DNA from: Gammaproteobacteria bacterium
Lineage (GTDB): Bacteria > Pseudomonadota > Gammaproteobacteria > HK1
DNA length: 5,963 bases
Reading direction: 5' to 3'
NCBI GenBank assembly: GCA_013042035.1
Contig: JABDQX010000299.1
Location: forward strand, 1 to 5,963
Position numbers and translations under genes: made by a program. The stretch's first letter is position 1, and each line of letters opens with the position of its first letter. The notes under the pieces were generated by a model, which was not told the origin of the DNA, ran no database searches, and was given only the letters and a program-made list of their open reading frames with translations. Positions 5,776 through 5,963 of the stretch are shown piece by piece.

Positions 5776-5910
5776 AGGATGTCTTCTATGTCGGTAACCC
5801 GTCAGCACCTCCCGCTGGTGATGCAGGAACAAGAACGGGACGAGCAAACATGTCAGTGAGAAACAAAAAGCAAAGCAAAGACGCCCCCCGGTGGTTGCGG
5901 TGGTATTGAC

Positions 5911-5963
5911 TTGTTGGCAGGCGGCTCCCTCAAAAACCTCACGTTGAACATCATCGGTCAAGG
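5911..5963 (+). CDS. Possible start of a polysaccharide (Wzx-type) flippase, cut off by the right edge
   Basis: This frame is open from 5860 to the end and reads LLAGGSLKNLTLNIIGQ before running off. The pattern Ser-Leu, basic, Asn, Thr-Leu-Asn, hydrophobic pair, Gly-Gln-Gly resembles, from memory, the N-terminus of oligosaccharide flippases, where it is followed by the first membrane helix. No ATG or GTG is in frame; TTG at 5911 or 5914 is the nearest possible start, with GGTGGT (5899-5904) six to nine bases upstream. An in-frame TGA at 5857-5859 closes the frame upstream. Only 17 full codons are visible, so this is a suggestion and chance similarity is quite possible. Confidence 0.27.
   Translation, partial: MLAGGSLKNLTLNIIGQ

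Noticed and set aside
5803..5823. Small hairpin CAGCACC / GGTGATG
   Set aside because: Seven positions with one mismatch and a seven-base loop, no T-run and no known motif; likely chance.
5698..5961. Minus-strand frame of 87 codons covering the right-hand spacer
   Set aside because: It overlaps the end of the dapF-like gene, has no recognisable family motif, and its hydrophobic middle arises from the complement of an A-rich stretch.

Overview
The window is about 6 kb of chromosomal DNA, most likely from a gammaproteobacterium. Three things suggest this: the enolase-FtsB gene pair, the proC-yggT-yggU-metX order, and proteins that align closely (from memory) with the Escherichia coli and Pseudomonas versions. 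The genes are GC-rich and the spacers are AT-rich. The genus cannot be named from the sequence. All convincing genes lie on the plus strand.

Layout. Positions 1-1212 hold the 3' part of eno (enolase), which enters from the left edge and ends at a strong GC-rich terminator (1256-1290). A short spacer with a TATAAT box precedes ftsB (1381-1653), a small divisome gene. A 266-base gap (1654-1919) then holds a hairpin on the ftsB stop codon, a probable terminator and a candidate promoter. proC (1920-2780), yggT (2773-3354) and yggU (3354-3644) form a tightly overlapping run. A 70-base AT-rich spacer rich in inverted repeats leads to metX (3715-4884). A dapF-like gene (4881-5741) overlaps the end of metX by four bases. 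The last 222 bases hold no certain gene. One reading frame at the extreme right edge resembles the start of a polysaccharide flippase, but only weakly.

How the genes fit together. Eno is central glycolysis and FtsB is cell division; they are neighbours by conserved order, not by pathway. ProC makes proline, YggT is a two-repeat inner-membrane protein, YggU is a small DUF167 protein, and MetX activates homoserine for methionine synthesis. The dapF-like gene is translationally coupled to metX, in the place where metW sits in many proteobacteria.

The most notable observations are three. First, the DapF-like protein has serine at both positions of the catalytic cysteine pair, while most substrate-binding residues are kept. 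It is therefore unlikely to be an ordinary diaminopimelate epimerase. Second, MetX carries a 12-residue tandem duplication next to its conserved GGC-G-STGP loop. Third, gene order around ftsB and proC departs from the usual arrangement: no ispD follows ftsB and no yggS precedes proC. I saw no CRISPR array, tRNA, rRNA, insertion sequence or recognisable defence system.
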